A stretch of 8,208 nt of DNA, taken from Actinomycetota bacterium. GTDB lineage: Bacteria > Actinomycetota > Rubrobacteria > Rubrobacterales > Rubrobacteraceae. The notes under the pieces are model-generated. The model saw only the letters and a program-made list of their open reading frames with translations, made no database searches and was not told the origin of the DNA. A program made the position numbers and the translations under genes. Where the stretch lies: the NCBI GenBank assembly GCA_020200675.1, contig JAIVIG010000127.1:1-8208 (forward strand), given 5' to 3'. Below, piece by piece: positions 5,391-8,208 of the stretch. Each line of letters begins with the position of its first letter. Position 1 is the first letter of the stretch.

Positions 5391-6633
5391 CAGTCCTCCG
5401 CCCGCTGAGCGGGCGCGGTCGAAGAGCCTCGCGACGAACCCGTCGTCCCACCAGCCGATGAAGAAGAACAAGTCCGCGAGGGTGAAGCGGTTGCGCATCA
5501 GGTGACAGTTCCTCAGCGCCCAGAAGGCTGTCTCTTCCGGGATCGGCGGGTTCAGCTCGCCGAAGCGCGTCGGAGCACCGCTCTCCTTCAGCGCGTTGCC
5601 GAGCCTCTCAGGCGGGACGACCATCTCCCTTAGCTCGTCCTTGTATCGGGGCCAGTTCTCCAGAAAGCCCTCGAACTGCGGCCGGCAGCCTTTCCAGCGT
5701 TCGATCTTCTTGCTGTAGTCGCTCCAGCATTCCTCGCCGACCTGCCCCGAGGGGTCTATCTCCGCGAAGGCTTCGCGCACCACGGGCTCCACCTCCTCGG
5801 GCTCCGGGAAGCAGTCGTCCGGATCTATCTTCGCCGGGTCGAGCCTCGAGAACAGCGCCTCCCACGCGGCGGCGACGGGGATCGTGGCGACGCCGACCTG
5901 GGCTCCGTGAAAGGCGAAGGGGCGTTCGAGCTGCACGGCAGACATATCCAGGAGGTGGCTTACGAGGCATCAGGTAGGCCAGGTACCAGTCGGCCGGAGC
6001 CGTGAACGTAGCCAGAGTATCGCCGAAACCGGCCGCGTTCATCTCGTGGGGTGCGCTGGCCAGCACGCCCAGGTCTACGAGTAGGGCGTCCGGATACCGC
6101 GAGGGCGCGGTGCGCTTCGCGCCGCCCTTCAAGAGCACGGAGAAGTCGTCGGAGAAGCCGTTTACCGACCCGGCGGACTGCACCGCGACGAACGGCAGGG
6201 AGCCCCTGTTCTTGGAAGCCATCTTGCACAGGTCGGTGATGGTGCCTGAGCCGACCGAGACCACGCAGCCCGCCCCGGCGATTGCCTCCTCGACCTCGGC
6301 CACGGCCTCCTCGTCGGCGTGCAGCTCATCCCTGCCGGCGCCTATCACCGCGCGCTCCAGCTCGAAGCTCTCACCAAGAGTACGGGCGACCCGTTCTTTG
6401 AGGTCCTCCCCGCCGCGGTACACGGGTGTGGCGTCGGCCACGAGCACTACCCGTCCGCCCCGGGAAAGTTCGGAGACCGTTTCGGTCAGGACGTCTAGAG
6501 CTTCGGGTCCTATCTCGATCCGGCTAATGCCGATGGGGTTTAGCTTCCCGTCCGGGTCCGAGGCCGCCAGGGCTTCGCGCAGAGAGCCGAGGTCGGTGGG
6601 GTCGGCGCGGGAGAGGTTGCTGGCTGTGTTCAT
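5388..6633 (-). pseudogene. egsA: EgsA/AraM-type glycerol-1-phosphate dehydrogenase family protein, disrupted by an internal deletion with frame change
   Basis: Member of the AraM/EgsA (sn-glycerol-1-phosphate dehydrogenase) branch of the iron/zinc-containing alcohol dehydrogenases. The first 222 codons (6633-5968) include VVLVADATP, the cofactor loop GSGTITD (128-134), SVNGFSDDFSVLLKGG (156-171) and AGFGDTLATF with putative metal ligand Asp205, ending at DWYLAYLM. The C-terminal part, in another frame from about 5966, starts LVSHLLDMSAVQL and holds the two expected metal-site His-containing stretches (SHLL and FAFHGAQVG). The roughly 60 residues that normally lie between are absent, so the halves do not share a frame. 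The long acidic C-terminal region beyond 5850 (SDYSKKIERWKG, FRNRF-type end) makes this protein larger than B. subtilis AraM. The ATG at 6633 overlaps the kinase stop as ATGA. Substrate in this organism is unknown; a polyol phosphate is plausible. Confidence 0.83.
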
Positions 6634-8013
6634 GCGGGCGTCTTTCCTCGGGTGTCTCGTCCCGTTTGCATATCGGCCAGGGTGTGGGCCATGGGACGGG
6701 TGGCCGGGTAGAGGTCCTTGTAGACAGCGTAGAGCTCATCGTAGACCTCGCGGTTCTCCGGGTTGGGCTCGACGACCTCGGATATGGTGCTCCAGTCGGT
6801 GCCGGTCTCGACGAGGCCGCAGGCTATGCCGGCCAGGAGCGCATCGCCGTAGGCCGCGCCTATGGTCTGCTCGGGGAGTTCCTGAGAGACGCCGATGGCG
6901 TCGGAGACGATTTGGGTCCACAGCCCGCCTTTCGTCCCGCCGCCGACGGCGACGAAGCGCTCGGCCTTGCCGCCGGCCTCGCGCAAGGCTTCCAAGAGGT
7001 GCCGCGCCCCGAAAGCGGTAGCCTCCAGCATGGCCCGGTAGAGGTGTCCGCGGCCGTGGCTCAAGGTGAGGCCGCATATCACACCGCGTGCGTCCGGGTC
7101 GCTTATGGGCGTCCTCTCCCCGGCGAAGTACGGTAGGACGACGAGGCCGTCGGAACCGGGGGCGACCTCTTGGGCCTCCTCGGTGAGCTCTTCGAAGGAG
7201 GCGTCTCCGGTGAAACCCTTTACCCACTCGGTCAAAGCCCCAGAGGTGGACATGGCGCCGACGAGGACGTCGGTCCCCTCGAAGGGCCCGGCGGTGCTGA
7301 ACATGTTCGGGGCGGGGAGCACCTCCTCGGTGATCTCGAGGGTCGTCATGGTGGTGCCGGATCTCCCCGGCCACATCCGAGGGCCAGAGCAACTCCGGCA
7401 ACTCGAGGCCTGGGGCGACCTCCTCGGCCCAGGCCTTTATCCAGTCGTGCTCCTCGACGTTGTAGATGGGCTCGCACATACTGGCCGACGGGTGATCCAG
7501 GACGTAAGCGCCGGTCAGCCGGTGCACCACGAAGGTGTTGGACATCAGGAAGTAGCGGGTCTCCTCCCAGACCTCGGGCTCGTTGCGCGCGAGCCAGACC
7601 ATCTTCGGCCCGACGGATTGGGCGGTCAGGGGATTGCCGCAGACCTCGATGATCTTCCCGTTGCCGTACTTCTCGGTGAGCTCTTCGACCTCCTTCGAGG
7701 CCCGCGTGTCCACCCCGTAGAGGATAGCGGGCCTCAAGGGCCGGCCATCCTCGCCGGCCGGGAGCAGGGTGGGGGCGATGCCGCTCACGCACACCGCGGC
7801 CACCTGCCCGTCGGCCTGCTCAAGCAGCTCGGAGCAGACGGCCACGAAGCCGCCCCACCAGTCCTCCTCGGCGTCGTGCTCGACCCAGCCGGGTTTGGGC
7901 ATGGACACCTCGTGATCTTTCTCCGCCGTGGCGAGCACCTCGCCGTCGGGCCGGGCGAGTACGCCCGAGGTGCCGGAGGTGCCCAAGTCCACACCTAACA
8001 ATAGATCGCTCAT
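6630..8013 (-). pseudogene. FGGY-family carbohydrate kinase (xylulokinase-like), disrupted by an internal deletion with frame change
   Basis: ATP-dependent sugar or polyol kinase of the xylulokinase-like FGGY group. The N-terminal part (218 codons, 8013-7360) has the ATP-site Asp9 in GVDLGTSGT, the substrate-region motif PGWVEHDAEEDWW, and LLWPSDVAGEI at its end. The C-terminal part, in another frame from 7358, begins GTTMTTLE and continues with PNMFSTAGPF, PYFAGERTPISDPDARG, HLYRAMLEATAFG, the nucleotide-binding GGGTKGGLWTQIVSDAIG and GAAYGDALLAG. Retained codons total about 460 versus roughly 500-515 in the family. The missing segment would contain the AGTxDAxAEA motif with the catalytic Asp, so the gene as written cannot encode an active kinase. 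The ATG at 8013 has AGGAGG 7 nt upstream and follows the MDR stop by 3 nt. Substrate (D-xylulose or another ketose/polyol) is unresolved. Confidence 0.87.
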
Positions 8014-8016
8014 CAC

Positions 8017-8208
8017 CTATCCTCCTATTCCCTGGGGCATCACCGCCACCTTTATGCCTTCGCCGCCGGCCGAGGTCTCTATCGCTTCGGCGGCGTCTTC
8101 GAGAGGGAAGCGGTGGGTAACCATATCCGAAACGTCCATGCGGCCGGACTCTATGAGCCTGAGGGCGACCTCGTAGTCCGAGCGGCGCGCGCCGGTCACG
8201 CCCGTGAC
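8017..8208 (-). CDS. Zinc-type MDR alcohol/polyol dehydrogenase, C-terminal fragment (5' end beyond window)
   Basis: Only the last 63 residues are in the window, read from the right edge to the TAG at 8019-8017. The sequence VTGVTGARRSDYEVALRLIESG, then VTHRFPLEDAAEAIE and GIKVAVMP, is the typical C-terminal end of medium-chain, zinc-dependent sorbitol/xylitol/threonine-dehydrogenase-like proteins: THRFPL before the last helix and a final strand KVAVMP. The catalytic zinc residues are outside the window. It is the upstream gene of the leftward operon; the kinase ATG follows after 3 nt. A role oxidising a polyol to a ketose, to be phosphorylated by the FGGY kinase, is inferred from context. 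Confidence 0.8.
   Translation of the reverse strand, partial: VTGVTGARRSDYEVALRLIESGRMDVSDMVTHRFPLEDAAEAIETSAGGEGIKVAVMPQGIGG

Noticed and set aside
7066..7998. Plus-strand open frame of 310 codons opposite the FGGY kinase
   Set aside because: Antisense to a gene with strong FGGY motifs; no independent support.

Overview
The window looks like chromosomal DNA from a high-GC actinobacterium. A Rubrobacter-like lineage is my best guess, from the high GC, the frequent AGG (Arg) and ATA (Ile) codons, the mix of GTG/TTG starts, and the gene content; this was not tested by any search. The theme is sugar-alcohol (polyol) uptake and catabolism. There are no RNA genes, CRISPR arrays or insertion sequences that I can see, and no gene-free stretch longer than 300 bases.

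Layout. (1) Minus strand, 1-1912: gutM -> srlA -> srlE, a glucitol/sorbitol-type PTS permease with its small membrane-anchored GutM protein; srlE runs off the left edge. (2) A divergent control region, 1913-2160, carries two matched palindromic operators. Each has the -35 box of a good sigma70-type promoter in its centre, one promoter firing left into gutM-srlA-srlE and the other right. (3) Plus strand, 2161-5355: an SDR dehydrogenase, then a PTS EIIA, EIIB (GatB-like) and EIIC (GatC-like), and a previously overlooked 53-residue membrane protein overlapping the end of gatC. (4) A short convergent intergenic gap with terminator-like hairpins. (5) Minus strand, 8208-5388: the C-terminal end of a zinc-type MDR alcohol dehydrogenase, an FGGY sugar kinase and an EgsA/AraM-type (glycerol-1-phosphate dehydrogenase family) protein, packed with 3-nt spacing and an ATGA overlap.

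How they fit together (inference): the two PTS systems would import and phosphorylate hexitols or pentitols, and the SDR would oxidise the resulting polyol phosphate. The right-hand operon would oxidise free polyols (MDR), phosphorylate ketoses (FGGY kinase) and handle a polyol phosphate (EgsA-like). The twin operators suggest that one regulator, not encoded here, controls both PTS operons together.

The most striking oddity is that three genes (gatC, egsA, FGGY kinase) each carry one internal deletion. Conserved family motifs that should lie about 45-90 residues apart directly abut in different reading frames. All three shift the downstream half by the same phase (+1), and no other stop or frame damage is visible. 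Either this locus is decaying by deletion, or the assembly has systematically lost short segments.
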